A DNA stretch of 32,224 nt, from NCBI GenBank assembly GCA_016213335.1, contig JACRAQ010000072.1, positions 1 through 32,224 of the forward strand, read 5' to 3'. The translations under genes were made by a program, and so were the position numbers. The notes beneath the pieces were generated by a model that was given only the letters and a program-made list of their open reading frames with translations, was not told the origin of the DNA and searched no databases. The DNA comes from Nitrosomonadales bacterium (lineage in GTDB: Bacteria; Pseudomonadota; Gammaproteobacteria; Burkholderiales; Gallionellaceae). Shown here one piece after another: positions 14,989 through 22,895 of this stretch. The first letter of the stretch is position 1, and each line of letters starts with the position of its first letter.

Positions 14989-15867
14989 TCAGGCCGCTGA
15001 GGCGACAAACTGCAGGGCTTCTTCCGCCCCCTCTTCAACCTGCATTTTTATTTCATTTGCTTTGGATGGATCTATACCCAGAGCCTTCCATTCTTCAACC
15101 GCAATACTGGAGCCCCCATATTCACTAATGCAGAAGTGCGGCAGCAGTTTTTCTGCAATGTTAATCATGCGCGCCAAGGCGCGGCCAACCGAAACTTCTG
15201 CTGCATCTGGTTGATGATGGTGGCGTATTACAGAAATGATCTCCTCGGGCAAATTCCAGTGGCGTGCCAGTTCCGCTCCAAGCTCTTCATGACATACATT
15301 CAGAACTTCCCTCTCGATCTCAACTATCGGGCGCTCGGGTTCTGCAGCCAGGCAGGTGTGCAGCCTGTCGCTGAGTTTCGGGTCAAGATAAGCCAGTGCC
15401 ATAAAGCCGATATCGTGCAGCATTCCGGCAAGGAATATCAGGTCTTCCTGTGGCCGTACTTTTTCCGGTATAAACCGGGCAATGCCCAGGATGGCAAAGG
15501 AAATGCCAAGACTGTGCAGCCACAAGTCCTGCATGCTGAATTTCGTCGCTGGTGTTTTGGTCATCATGGTCATGATGGCAATGCTGGTGGCGACCGATTG
15601 GACGCGCTTTGTGCCCATTAGCATCGCGGAGTCCTTCACGGTAGTAATTCGGCGCGATGCGCCAATCATCGCCGAATTAGCCAGCCCCACGATTTTTGCC
15701 GAAATCAGAGGATCCTGCTCGATCAATACCAGCAGCATGTGCTCGCCTTCTTCGGTGTTCAGGTCCAATGCCAGCAGTTTTTGCGCAATGGCAGGCATCG
15801 CAGGGAGCGCATCCAGTTTATTGATGGCCTGCTTGAGGTCTATATGGCCAATGCCATTATTTACCAT
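14989..15867 (-). CDS. HDOD domain protein (soluble)
   Basis: This 292-residue protein is almost entirely one HDOD domain: LDALPAMPAIAQKLLALDL at the start, then QDPLISAKIVGLANSA, RRITTVKDSAMLMGTKRVQ and AGMLHDIGFMALAYL. Several HD-like histidines remain (LHDIG, CHEELGAELARHW, IRHHHQP). HDOD proteins are usually regulatory, acting in signalling and often near chemotaxis or c-di-GMP genes. No signal peptide or membrane helix is present. It closely resembles the membrane-anchored neighbour encoded at 16106-17353, so the two are probably a tandem duplication. Its ribosome-binding site is weak. Confidence 0.88.
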   Translation of the reverse strand: MVNNGIGHIDLKQAINKLDALPAMPAIAQKLLALDLNTEEGEHMLLVLIEQDPLISAKIVGLANSAMIGASRRITTVKDSAMLMGTKRVQSVATSIAIMTMMTKTPATKFSMQDLWLHSLGISFAILGIARFIPEKVRPQEDLIFLAGMLHDIGFMALAYLDPKLSDRLHTCLAAEPERPIVEIEREVLNVCHEELGAELARHWNLPEEIISVIRHHHQPDAAEVSVGRALARMINIAEKLLPHFCISEYGGSSIAVEEWKALGIDPSKANEIKMQVEEGAEEALQFVASAA

Positions 15868-15924
15868 GTTTGCTTTATTGCCCTATCCTGCCTGCTGCTA
15901 ATATCAGGGATACGCTGAACAAGC

Positions 15925-16017
15925 CGTCATGCCTGCGCAGAGCCTGCCCCCGCGAAGGCGTGGGGCGGGCATCCAGCTTGTTGATTTATCTGGACTCCCG
16001 CCTTCGCGGGAGTGACG
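15925..16017. repeat. REPIN-like inverted pair between the HDOD genes
   Basis: The element runs from CGTCATGCC to GGAGTGACG. It contains a perfect hairpin ACTCCCGC-CTTC-GCGGGAGT (15994-16013) and a weaker facing copy, each bordered by CATCCAG or CTGGA. The architecture matches the core of the MITE-like elements at 22749 and 29063. It occupies the 238-bp gap between the two HDOD genes, where nothing else is evident. Confidence 0.65.
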
Positions 16018-16105
16018 AGTTCGGACTTCTTTAGCATTGTTCCCTGTGTGTTCCGCATTCAACAGGTGGCCGCTCCCTTAACAGGTGCGGCCGTCTGCCA
16101 GGAAG

Positions 16106-17353
16106 TCAGATAAACGAGCTGGCTGATTGTGAAGCCTGTTCTGCCCGCTTGTTTGCCTGCTCCCTCATTTCCTCTGCTGTTACGGGGTTTATGCCCAGCA
16201 GCTCCCACTCCCTGGCGCTTATCTCAGAAACCGGGCTTTCATTATTGCCATTAGATGGCAGCAGTTTCTGTGCGATATCAACCAGTCGTGCCAGAATCTG
16301 CCCGGGCGCTTCTCCGGCTTCGTCCGGGCTGTGGTGGTAGCGCAGTGCTGTAATGATTTCTTCAGGCAAATTCCAGTGACGCGCCAGCTCTGCCCCCAGC
16401 TCATCATGGCATATATCCAGGATTTCGCGTTCGACTTCCATTTTCGGGCGCATGGATTCCGCAGCCAGATGACTGTGCAGCTTGTCGCTCAGCTTCGGAT
16501 CGAGGTAGGCCAGCACCAGATAGCCGATGTCGTGCAACATGCCAGCCAGGAATAACTGTTCATCTGTTGGCCGCATGTTTGCCGGCATGAAGTGTGCGAT
16601 GCCTTGGGCTGCGGCTGCGATACGGAAGCCGTGCAGCCATAAGTCACGGATACTGAATTCGCAGGGTGGCGCCTTGGCCATCATGGAAATAATGGCAATG
16701 CCAGTCGCAACCGATTGGACGCGTTTGGCGCCCAGCAGCAATGCGGCATCCTTCACGGATGAGATGCGGCGCGATGCGCCAATTACGGCTGAGTTGGCAA
16801 GCCCGATGATTTTTGCCGAGATTTGCGGATCTTGCCCGATCAGCACCATCAGCATCCGTTCACCTTCTTCGGTATTCAGGTTCAATGCCAGAAGTTTTTG
16901 CGCAATAGCCGGCATGGCGGGCAACACGTCGAGATTCCGGATGGCGCGCCTTAACTCTGCATTCCTGCCGGCATTGCGCATCTGTTTTTCCGCTGCCTTG
17001 CCATTAACGGTGCCATATGGCGCTGCTGGCTGATGTGTGCTTTCTGTGGCCTCTTCCCCCAATACGGCATCGGCAGCCACGAATCGCTCCTGTGTTTCAC
17101 CCGGGGCAGGGGTAGAAAAATGTAAATCTGCAGCGCTTTTCTTTTGTTGAGCTATAAAATGATTCAAAAGGTTTCTGACAAAAAACGCAATCATCAGGGC
17201 AGCCGGAATGCCAATCAGAAGGCTGCCACCAGCAGCCTCGCCTTGCAATTTTATTCCCGTGGCGCCCGCGATAAGCCCCATTATGGCTATGGAAACAGCA
17301 ATAGAAAGCAGCCAGACATGCGCAGATGAAAGTTTCATGAGGCGGCCAATCAT
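16106..17353 (-). CDS. Membrane-anchored HDOD domain protein
   Basis: This 415-residue protein has two predicted N-terminal membrane helices (about residues 10-33 and 42-60), a charged linker to about residue 130, and an HDOD domain from LDVLPAMPAIAQKLLALNL to the C-terminal third. Conserved landmarks are QDPQISAKIIGLANSA, RRISSVKDAALLLGAKRVQ and AGMLHDIGYLVLAYL. It is an obvious paralogue of the shorter HDOD protein downstream. Its ATG overlaps the FimV-like stop by ATGA, so it is translationally tied to the pilus operon. A signalling role in controlling MSHA assembly or motility is inferred from context only. Confidence 0.88.
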   Translation of the reverse strand: MIGRLMKLSSAHVWLLSIAVSIAIMGLIAGATGIKLQGEAAGGSLLIGIPAALMIAFFVRNLLNHFIAQQKKSAADLHFSTPAPGETQERFVAADAVLGEEATESTHQPAAPYGTVNGKAAEKQMRNAGRNAELRRAIRNLDVLPAMPAIAQKLLALNLNTEEGERMLMVLIGQDPQISAKIIGLANSAVIGASRRISSVKDAALLLGAKRVQSVATGIAIISMMAKAPPCEFSIRDLWLHGFRIAAAAQGIAHFMPANMRPTDEQLFLAGMLHDIGYLVLAYLDPKLSDKLHSHLAAESMRPKMEVEREILDICHDELGAELARHWNLPEEIITALRYHHSPDEAGEAPGQILARLVDIAQKLLPSNGNNESPVSEISAREWELLGINPVTAEEMREQANKRAEQASQSASSFI

Positions 17354-19074
17354 GGCAGGGAAAGATTGCCTGAAGGGGGAGTGTCAATGGCTTGCAGTTT
17401 TTTCTGCTGTAATAAAAACTGGCTGAGTTGCTCCGGTAGAGCGATATTGCGGGATGCCAGGAATTTGATGACGCTTCCGTGTTGCTTCGGGTCGAATTCA
17501 TCCAGCAGTTTTTCTATTTCCTGCAATGAAGGCAGGTTGCCGGGTTTTGCTTCAACATGGCTGCCCCCTTGCTGTTGCAGCAAGGCTTGATCGAGCTCGG
17601 CAAGGGTGATTGCCTTGCGCGCCACCAGAAAGCCGCCAAAACGCCCATGCTGCCTCGGGTCAAATTCATCAAGGTATTTCAGAACTTCCTGCTTGGAAAG
17701 CGCTCCCGTTTCGATCAGGACATCCCCGATTGGGCGATGCCTGCTCAAGGAGTCCGGCAATAATGGAGATGAGGATATGTGCTCATTCTGACTGACATAC
17801 AACGGGTTATCGCGATCCAGTGTGCGCCCCAATACTTGTATGCCATTCCATGATGGGCTGGCTTTATGATATTTCAGGAAACTGCGTGCGGTTTTTTCGA
17901 ATTCTGCCGCCTTGCCCAGGGCTGAATAAACGGATAACAGCAATTTCCATGCATCTTCTTTCGAGGGGTTCCGCCCGATAATTTCCTTCAATATTTCCAC
18001 TGCCTTTTCCATGCGGCCATTTGCTGCATAAAGGCTGGCTTCTTCCAGCATGGAAACATCATTTGCCATTTCCTTCTCGAATTTCACGGGGGAAGGGCCA
18101 GAGTGGGGTATGGCCGCGTCCCCGGCTGCGCCGGCTAATGGCGGCTGAGCGGCGGCAGGCAGTTGACTGCCGCTGGCCTGGGATGGCTGCCTGATGGCGG
18201 GGGATGCATTTGCCATTGAAGGAGCGACTGCATTGCTTACCGTATTACTTCCGGATGCCTGAGCTTCGCTGGCATGTTGACGCAAGCCAGTTCTGGCAGT
18301 CAATTTCATTCTGGTGTAATAGCGCAACCCTAACCACGAAACAAGAATAACCAGCATTATCACTTCGATAACTTCCAGGAAATATTGCTGCGTGGACCAC
18401 TGGTTAATGGCGGATCCCGGGCTGGAGCTGTTTTCCTGTGCGCCCGCTATTGCCGGCGGCACCGGTGCTGCCGCATTGGAGGAATTAACGCCCGTCTGCG
18501 CCAATTGCAATTTGATATCCCTGAGCTCATCCTCCAGGAGCCTGATTTTTTGTTGCATGCCCGCAAAGCTGGACGCGATCTGTTTTTGCTGATCCAGCAG
18601 TAATGCGAATTCTTCCGCAGTAATTGTTCCGCTGCTATTGGGTATTGAGCGGGGTTCGTTATTGCTGGCCGTTTGTTGCAACGGCAGGGTGATTGTCTTG
18701 AGTATGCCAAGCACACCGGGGCATTTGATCTGCAGCCGCAGCCTGGTGAGCGCATTGTTCAAAGGCAGGTGCGATCTGATATCCACATACTGCCGCTTCC
18801 CATCCGTTTTTAGCGACAGATCCGCTTCCGTCAGGTAAAGACCTGCATCCTGCTGGAGCGGATCAGGTGCAGCCAGAGAAAGACAGGAATTATCAATTTG
18901 CTCACCACGCTCGACTGTCAGATCTACACGGGCGTACAACGGCTCGCCCTGCCTGCTTTGTAATACAGCCCCGCCAATGCCGACAGCCCAAACGGCAGGC
19001 GAAAACGCAGGCGTGACAACCAGGGCCGTTGTGCTGATCAGGGTTGAAATCAGAAGCGGTTTTTGAATATCCAT
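17350..19074 (-). CDS. FimV-like protein with TPR and MshEN-like repeats
   Basis: This 574-residue protein begins with a signal peptide (about 1-30). A FimV-type periplasmic segment follows (GGAVLQSRQGEPLYARVDL, about 34-52), then a coiled coil (155-195) and one transmembrane helix (233-252). The cytoplasmic part has a TPR-like region (345-402). Residues 448-501 hold two 24-residue motifs six residues apart: PIGDVLIETGALSK... and RFGGFLVARKAITLAELDQA. They resemble the RLGxxLV...L...L..Q pair of the MshEN c-di-GMP-binding domain. A degenerate third copy lies at 514-558. FimV/HubP proteins organise polar pili and signalling. It is 27 bp downstream of mshG, in the place where other loci carry mshF. 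Confidence 0.78.
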   Translation of the reverse strand: MDIQKPLLISTLISTTALVVTPAFSPAVWAVGIGGAVLQSRQGEPLYARVDLTVERGEQIDNSCLSLAAPDPLQQDAGLYLTEADLSLKTDGKRQYVDIRSHLPLNNALTRLRLQIKCPGVLGILKTITLPLQQTASNNEPRSIPNSSGTITAEEFALLLDQQKQIASSFAGMQQKIRLLEDELRDIKLQLAQTGVNSSNAAAPVPPAIAGAQENSSSPGSAINQWSTQQYFLEVIEVIMLVILVSWLGLRYYTRMKLTARTGLRQHASEAQASGSNTVSNAVAPSMANASPAIRQPSQASGSQLPAAAQPPLAGAAGDAAIPHSGPSPVKFEKEMANDVSMLEEASLYAANGRMEKAVEILKEIIGRNPSKEDAWKLLLSVYSALGKAAEFEKTARSFLKYHKASPSWNGIQVLGRTLDRDNPLYVSQNEHISSSPLLPDSLSRHRPIGDVLIETGALSKQEVLKYLDEFDPRQHGRFGGFLVARKAITLAELDQALLQQQGGSHVEAKPGNLPSLQEIEKLLDEFDPKQHGSVIKFLASRNIALPEQLSQFLLQQKKLQAIDTPPSGNLSLP

Positions 19075-19101
19075 TTGGCTCTTTATAGCCTTTGCTCCAG
19101 G

Positions 19102-20340
19102 CTATTTATGCAGCGCCGCGCGGCCCAGGTCCCAGATCGGCAGAAAGATGCCGAGCGCCAGCACCAGCACCAGGATGCCGAGCGCCACGATCAACACCGG
19201 CTCGATCTGCTGGCTGAGGGTTTTGACTTCGTACTCCACTTCGCGCTCGTACATGCCGGCGATCTCGAGCATCAGCCCGTCCATGTCGCCGGTTTCTTCG
19301 CCCACCGCGATCATCTGCAACACCGTGGGGTTGAACACGCCGGCCGCCACAGCGGTGCGCAGGATGCTTTCGCCGCGCTCCACACCGTCGCGCATCTGTT
19401 CGATGCGGGTGCGCATGAATTCGTTGTCCACCACCATGCCTACCACGTTCAGCCCCTGCACCACGGGGATGCCGCTTTTGAAAGCCAGCGCCAGGCTGCG
19501 CGCGAACCGCGCCAGGGTTGCCTTGAAGATGATCTTTCCCGCAATGGGGATGCGGAATTTGAATTTGTCCCATTTGTATTTACCGTCCGCCGTGCCGGTA
19601 TAGGCGCGGAAGCTGATTGCCGCGCCGATCGCCAGCGCCAGCAGCAACGGCCAGAATTGCACCACGAAACCGGAAAATCCGATCAGCATCCGGGTCAGCA
19701 ACGGCAATTCGGCGTGGAACCCCGCGAATACCTTGACGAACGCCGGGATAACGAAAATGTTCACGATCACGATGGCCGCCGCCATTGCCGCCAGAACAAA
19801 CATCGGGTAGCGCAACGCGCCGCGTATGCTTTCTTTCATCTGTTTTTCAAACTCGAGATGGAGAAACAGCCGCATGAAGGTTTCATCGAGCATGCCGGTC
19901 ATTTCGCCGACCTGCACCATGCTGACATAGAACGGTGAAAACACCCTGGGGTGGCGCCGCATCGCGGTGCTGAGCTCGCGCCCGCTGTCCAGGCTTTCGC
20001 GCAAGTCCTGCAACATCGCGGCGAAGGCGGGGTTCTGCGACGATTCCTGCAGACCTGCCAGCGAACGCATGATGGGAACGCCCGCCTTGAGCAGCGTATA
20101 CATCTGGCGGCTGAACAGCATCAGCTCCAGCGAATCGATTTTCTTTTCGCTCAAGGCGTGCCACAGCGCGCCGCTTATGGCATGGTCTGCGGCGCGCCGG
20201 GCGCGGGAGGGGTTGATCTCGGTAGGGGTGATGCCGGTGCGCAACAACTGGTCGGCGACGGCGCCGGAATCAGGGCCATCCAGTGTGCCCTGCACCAGAT
20301 CACCTTTCGCGCTTCTCCCCTTATAGGCGAAGACTGCCAT
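19102..20340 (-). CDS. mshG: MSHA inner-membrane platform protein MshG (GspF/PilC family)
   Basis: From the ATG at 20340 the protein has 412 residues and starts MAVFAYKGRSAKGDLVQG, the usual GspF-family opening. A TTG 18 bp upstream is open but less likely, because AAAGG lies about six bases before the ATG. The two GspF cytoplasmic domains are visible, the first with FSRQMYTLLKAGVPIMRSL and the second with FARSLALAFKSGIPVVQGL. Three membrane segments follow the PilC/GspF pattern, ending in ALGIFLPIWDLGRAALHK. It forms the membrane platform driven by MshE. Confidence 0.94.
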   Translation of the reverse strand: MAVFAYKGRSAKGDLVQGTLDGPDSGAVADQLLRTGITPTEINPSRARRAADHAISGALWHALSEKKIDSLELMLFSRQMYTLLKAGVPIMRSLAGLQESSQNPAFAAMLQDLRESLDSGRELSTAMRRHPRVFSPFYVSMVQVGEMTGMLDETFMRLFLHLEFEKQMKESIRGALRYPMFVLAAMAAAIVIVNIFVIPAFVKVFAGFHAELPLLTRMLIGFSGFVVQFWPLLLALAIGAAISFRAYTGTADGKYKWDKFKFRIPIAGKIIFKATLARFARSLALAFKSGIPVVQGLNVVGMVVDNEFMRTRIEQMRDGVERGESILRTAVAAGVFNPTVLQMIAVGEETGDMDGLMLEIAGMYEREVEYEVKTLSQQIEPVLIVALGILVLVLALGIFLPIWDLGRAALHK

Positions 20341-20478
20341 CAGAGGCCTTTGGTCCAAGCCGTAAGCATCATCATGGATTAACCATTAAACAGAATCGGC
20401 GCCATGCATGTTTCCTTCCCGGTAATGGAGGGCAGGAGTGGCTCAGCGGTTTGTGCGTTAACAGGCTACCCGGAATCA

Positions 20479-22179
20479 TCAGTCTTCCACCTGGCTGCTG
20501 ATGCGCATCACTTCCGCCACCGTGGTGCGCCCCATCCGCATTTGTTCCAGCGCGCGGTCGAGCAGGTTTTTCCCTGCCATGATTCCGCGCGCGGCTTGCA
20601 TGAAATGGCTGGAATCGTGGTGGGCGGCAGCCTCTACCAGGGGCTGGGTCATTTCCAGCATTTCGTACACGCCGAGCCGCCCGCTATAGCCGGTTCCGTT
20701 GCAGTGCGAGCAGCCGCGTCCGTGCAGCAGCGTGCCCCAGCGCTCGCGCCCGATGTTCTCGTGCTCCAGCCACTCGGTTTCCTGCGGCGTCGGCAGGTGC
20801 GGCTCGCTGCAGCTCTCGCATACGCGCCGCAGCAGGCGCTGCGCCAGCACCACCTGCACCGAGGAAGCCACCAGATATTTCGGGATGCCCATGTCCACCA
20901 GGCGGAACAGGGTGCTGGCGGCATCGCGCGTGTGCAGGGTGGAAAACACCAGATGGCCGGTCATCGCCGCGCGCAGGCCGATCTGTGCGGTTTCCGCGTC
21001 GCGCATTTCGCCCACCAGGATCACGTCCGGATCCTGGCGCAGCGCCGAGCGCAGCACCCGGGCAAAAGTCAGCTCGATTTTTTCGTTCACCTGCACCTGG
21101 CTGATGCCGGGCAAACGGTATTCCACCGGGTCTTCCACGGTAATGATTTTCTGGTCTACCGTGTTGATCTCGGCCAGCCCGGCATACAGCGTGGTGGTTT
21201 TGCCGCTGCCGGTCGGCCCGGTGACCAGCACCATGCCGCTGCTGCGCCGGATGATTTCGCGGAAGTGCGCCAGCATGTCTGGCGGCATGCCCAGCTTGTC
21301 CAGTGCCAGGAAGCTTGCGCCCTGGTTGAGCAGGCGCATTACCACCGATTCGCCGTGCTGTGTGGGCATGGTGGAGATGCGCACGTCCACCACCTGGTCG
21401 CGCACTTTCACGTTGAAGCGTCCATCCTGCGGCAGGCGTTTTTCGGAAATGTCGAGGCCGGACATCAGTTTCAGCCGCAGCGCCAGTGAGGGGGCGATCT
21501 TCCGGTCTGACTCGGTCTGCAAATGCAGCACGCCGTCAATGCGAAAGCGGATTTGCAGGCGCGTCTCCTGCGGTTCGATGTGGATGTCGGAAGCGCGGGC
21601 CTGCGTGGCGTCGTTGAACACTGTCTGCAACAGCTTGACCACCGGCGCTTCTTCCAGGCCCACCGCGTCGCCCAGCGCGCCGAAGTCAACGGTGTCGCCC
21701 AGGTCTTCGGAAAGCTCGCGTGCCAGCCCGGTGATTTCCTCGGTGCGGCGATAGATGCGGTCTATGGTTTCCAGCAACTGCCCTTCGGTGACCACCGCGA
21801 GCGCAATGTCGCGCTTGAGGATGCGCGAACTCTCGTCGAAGGCGAACAGGTCGGTCGGATCGGCCATGCCGACCAGCAAGGCGCCGTTGCGTTCTTCCAG
21901 CACCAGCGCACGGAAGCGCCGCGCCTGGCTCTCGGACAGGCGGCGGGCGACCTCCAGGCTGGCGTTATAGTATTTGAGGTTGATGTGGGGAATGTTGAGC
22001 TGTTTGCCCAGCGCTTCGGAGATCTGTTCTTCGCTGACAAAGGCGTTGTCCACCAGCACCCGGCCCAGCTTGCGCCCGCCGCGTTTTTGTTCCTCGAGCG
22101 CAAACGCGAGCTGTTCCTGCGACAGGAGCTTTTGCTGCACCAGCAAATCGCCGAGACGGATCTTTTCCGGACGCGCCAT
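20479..22179 (-). CDS. mshE: MSHA extension ATPase MshE
   Basis: This 566-residue protein is a PilB/GspE-type ATPase. Residues 8-31 (RLGDLLVQQKLLSQEQLAFA...) and 37-60 (KLGRVLVDNAFVSEEQISEA...) form the tandem MshEN motif known to bind c-di-GMP. In both, the mid-motif Gly is replaced (K17, A46). The ATPase core has the Walker A motif GPTGSGKTTTLYAG, a Walker B-type VILVGEMRDAET, the His box GHLVFSTLHTRDA, and four zinc-binding cysteines in CESC and CSHCNGTGYSGR. A strong GGGGGAGG ribosome-binding site precedes the ATG. It is the first gene of the minus-strand MSHA block. Confidence 0.96.
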   Translation of the reverse strand: MARPEKIRLGDLLVQQKLLSQEQLAFALEEQKRGGRKLGRVLVDNAFVSEEQISEALGKQLNIPHINLKYYNASLEVARRLSESQARRFRALVLEERNGALLVGMADPTDLFAFDESSRILKRDIALAVVTEGQLLETIDRIYRRTEEITGLARELSEDLGDTVDFGALGDAVGLEEAPVVKLLQTVFNDATQARASDIHIEPQETRLQIRFRIDGVLHLQTESDRKIAPSLALRLKLMSGLDISEKRLPQDGRFNVKVRDQVVDVRISTMPTQHGESVVMRLLNQGASFLALDKLGMPPDMLAHFREIIRRSSGMVLVTGPTGSGKTTTLYAGLAEINTVDQKIITVEDPVEYRLPGISQVQVNEKIELTFARVLRSALRQDPDVILVGEMRDAETAQIGLRAAMTGHLVFSTLHTRDAASTLFRLVDMGIPKYLVASSVQVVLAQRLLRRVCESCSEPHLPTPQETEWLEHENIGRERWGTLLHGRGCSHCNGTGYSGRLGVYEMLEMTQPLVEAAAHHDSSHFMQAARGIMAGKNLLDRALEQMRMGRTTVAEVMRISSQVED

Positions 22180-22254
22180 AATACCTCCCCCAATTCTGAC
22201 CGCAGCCTGCCTGTCAAAGCCGCATATTTTTAGTTCGTGCTGGCCGCAGTCGGC

Positions 22255-22283
22255 AAGGTAGCCTGTTTTTTTATTGCTGACAA
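22255..22283 (-). promoter_or_regulatory. Candidate sigma-70 promoter for the mshE block
   Basis: On the minus strand a -35-like TTGTCA (22283-22278) and a -10-like TACCTT (22260-22255) are 17 bp apart. They lie in the 107-bp divergent gap between mshE and trmL, giving an mshE leader of about 70 nt. The -35 box overlaps the trmL translation-start region. Confidence 0.4.
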
Positions 22284-22286
22284 GCC

Positions 22287-22754
22287 ATGTTCCACGTGAT
22301 CCTTTACCGGCCGGAGATTCCGCCCAACACCGGCAACATCATCCGCCTGTGCGCCAACACCGGGACACAGTTGCATTTGATCCGCCCGCTCGGCTTCGAT
22401 CTGGACGATAAACAGTTGCGCCGCGCCGGGCTGGATTACCGCGAATATGCCAGCGTGTGCGCGCACGACAGCCTGGATGCCTGCCTGCAAACGTTGCCGG
22501 GCGCACGGCTGTTCGCCTTTACCACCAAGGGCGCGCGGCCTTACCACGAAGCGCGTTACCGCGCCGGAGATATCTTTCTGTTCGGCCCGGAAAGCAGCGG
22601 CCTGCCGCCGGAGATACTGGAATTCTTGCCGCCGGAACGGCGCCTGCGTTTGCCGATGCTGCCCCACAGCCGCAGCCTGAATCTATCAAATACCGTGGCG
22701 GTGGCGGTGTTTGAGGCGTGGCGCCAGTGCGGGTTTGGCGGGGGGAGCTATTGA
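22287..22754 (+). CDS. trmL: tRNA (cytidine(34)-2'-O)-methyltransferase TrmL
   Basis: This 155-residue SPOUT-family enzyme methylates the 2'-O of the wobble nucleotide in certain leucine tRNAs using S-adenosylmethionine. Landmarks are MFHVILYRPEIPPNTGNIIR at the N-terminus, FLFGPESSGLP, and the trefoil-knot end RSLNLSNTVAVAVFEAWRQ. Length matches the family. It stands alone on the plus strand, diverging from mshE. Its final codons, TAT TGA, lie within the terminal repeat of a MITE-like element, so the C-terminal residue and stop come from the element. Confidence 0.95.
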   Translation: MFHVILYRPEIPPNTGNIIRLCANTGTQLHLIRPLGFDLDDKQLRRAGLDYREYASVCAHDSLDACLQTLPGARLFAFTTKGARPYHEARYRAGDIFLFGPESSGLPPEILEFLPPERRLRLPMLPHSRSLNLSNTVAVAVFEAWRQCGFGGGSY

Positions 22755-22895
22755 TCCGGCACATAAACAGTAACACCGTCATACCGGCGAAGGCCGGTAT
22801 CCAGTAGCGCGCAAGGCGCGCTGTTGTTGATTTTGCTGGATTCCGGGTCAAGCCCGGAATGACGAAAGTGATACTTTACAAATGCCGGATCAATA
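22749..22895. mobile_element. MITE-like element, copy 1 (147 bp)
   Basis: The ends are perfect inverted repeats, TATTGATCCGGCA (22749-22761) and TGCCGGATCAATA (22883-22895), compatible with TA target duplication. The interior has three hairpins: ACCGGCGAAGGCCGGT, AGCGCGCAAGGCGCGCT and TTCCGGGTCAAGCCCGGAA. The outer two form a facing CGTCAT...CCAG / CTGGA...TGACG pair. It encodes nothing. A near-identical copy is at 29063-29208. It provides the stop codons of trmL on one side and gpsA on the other. Confidence 0.85.
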
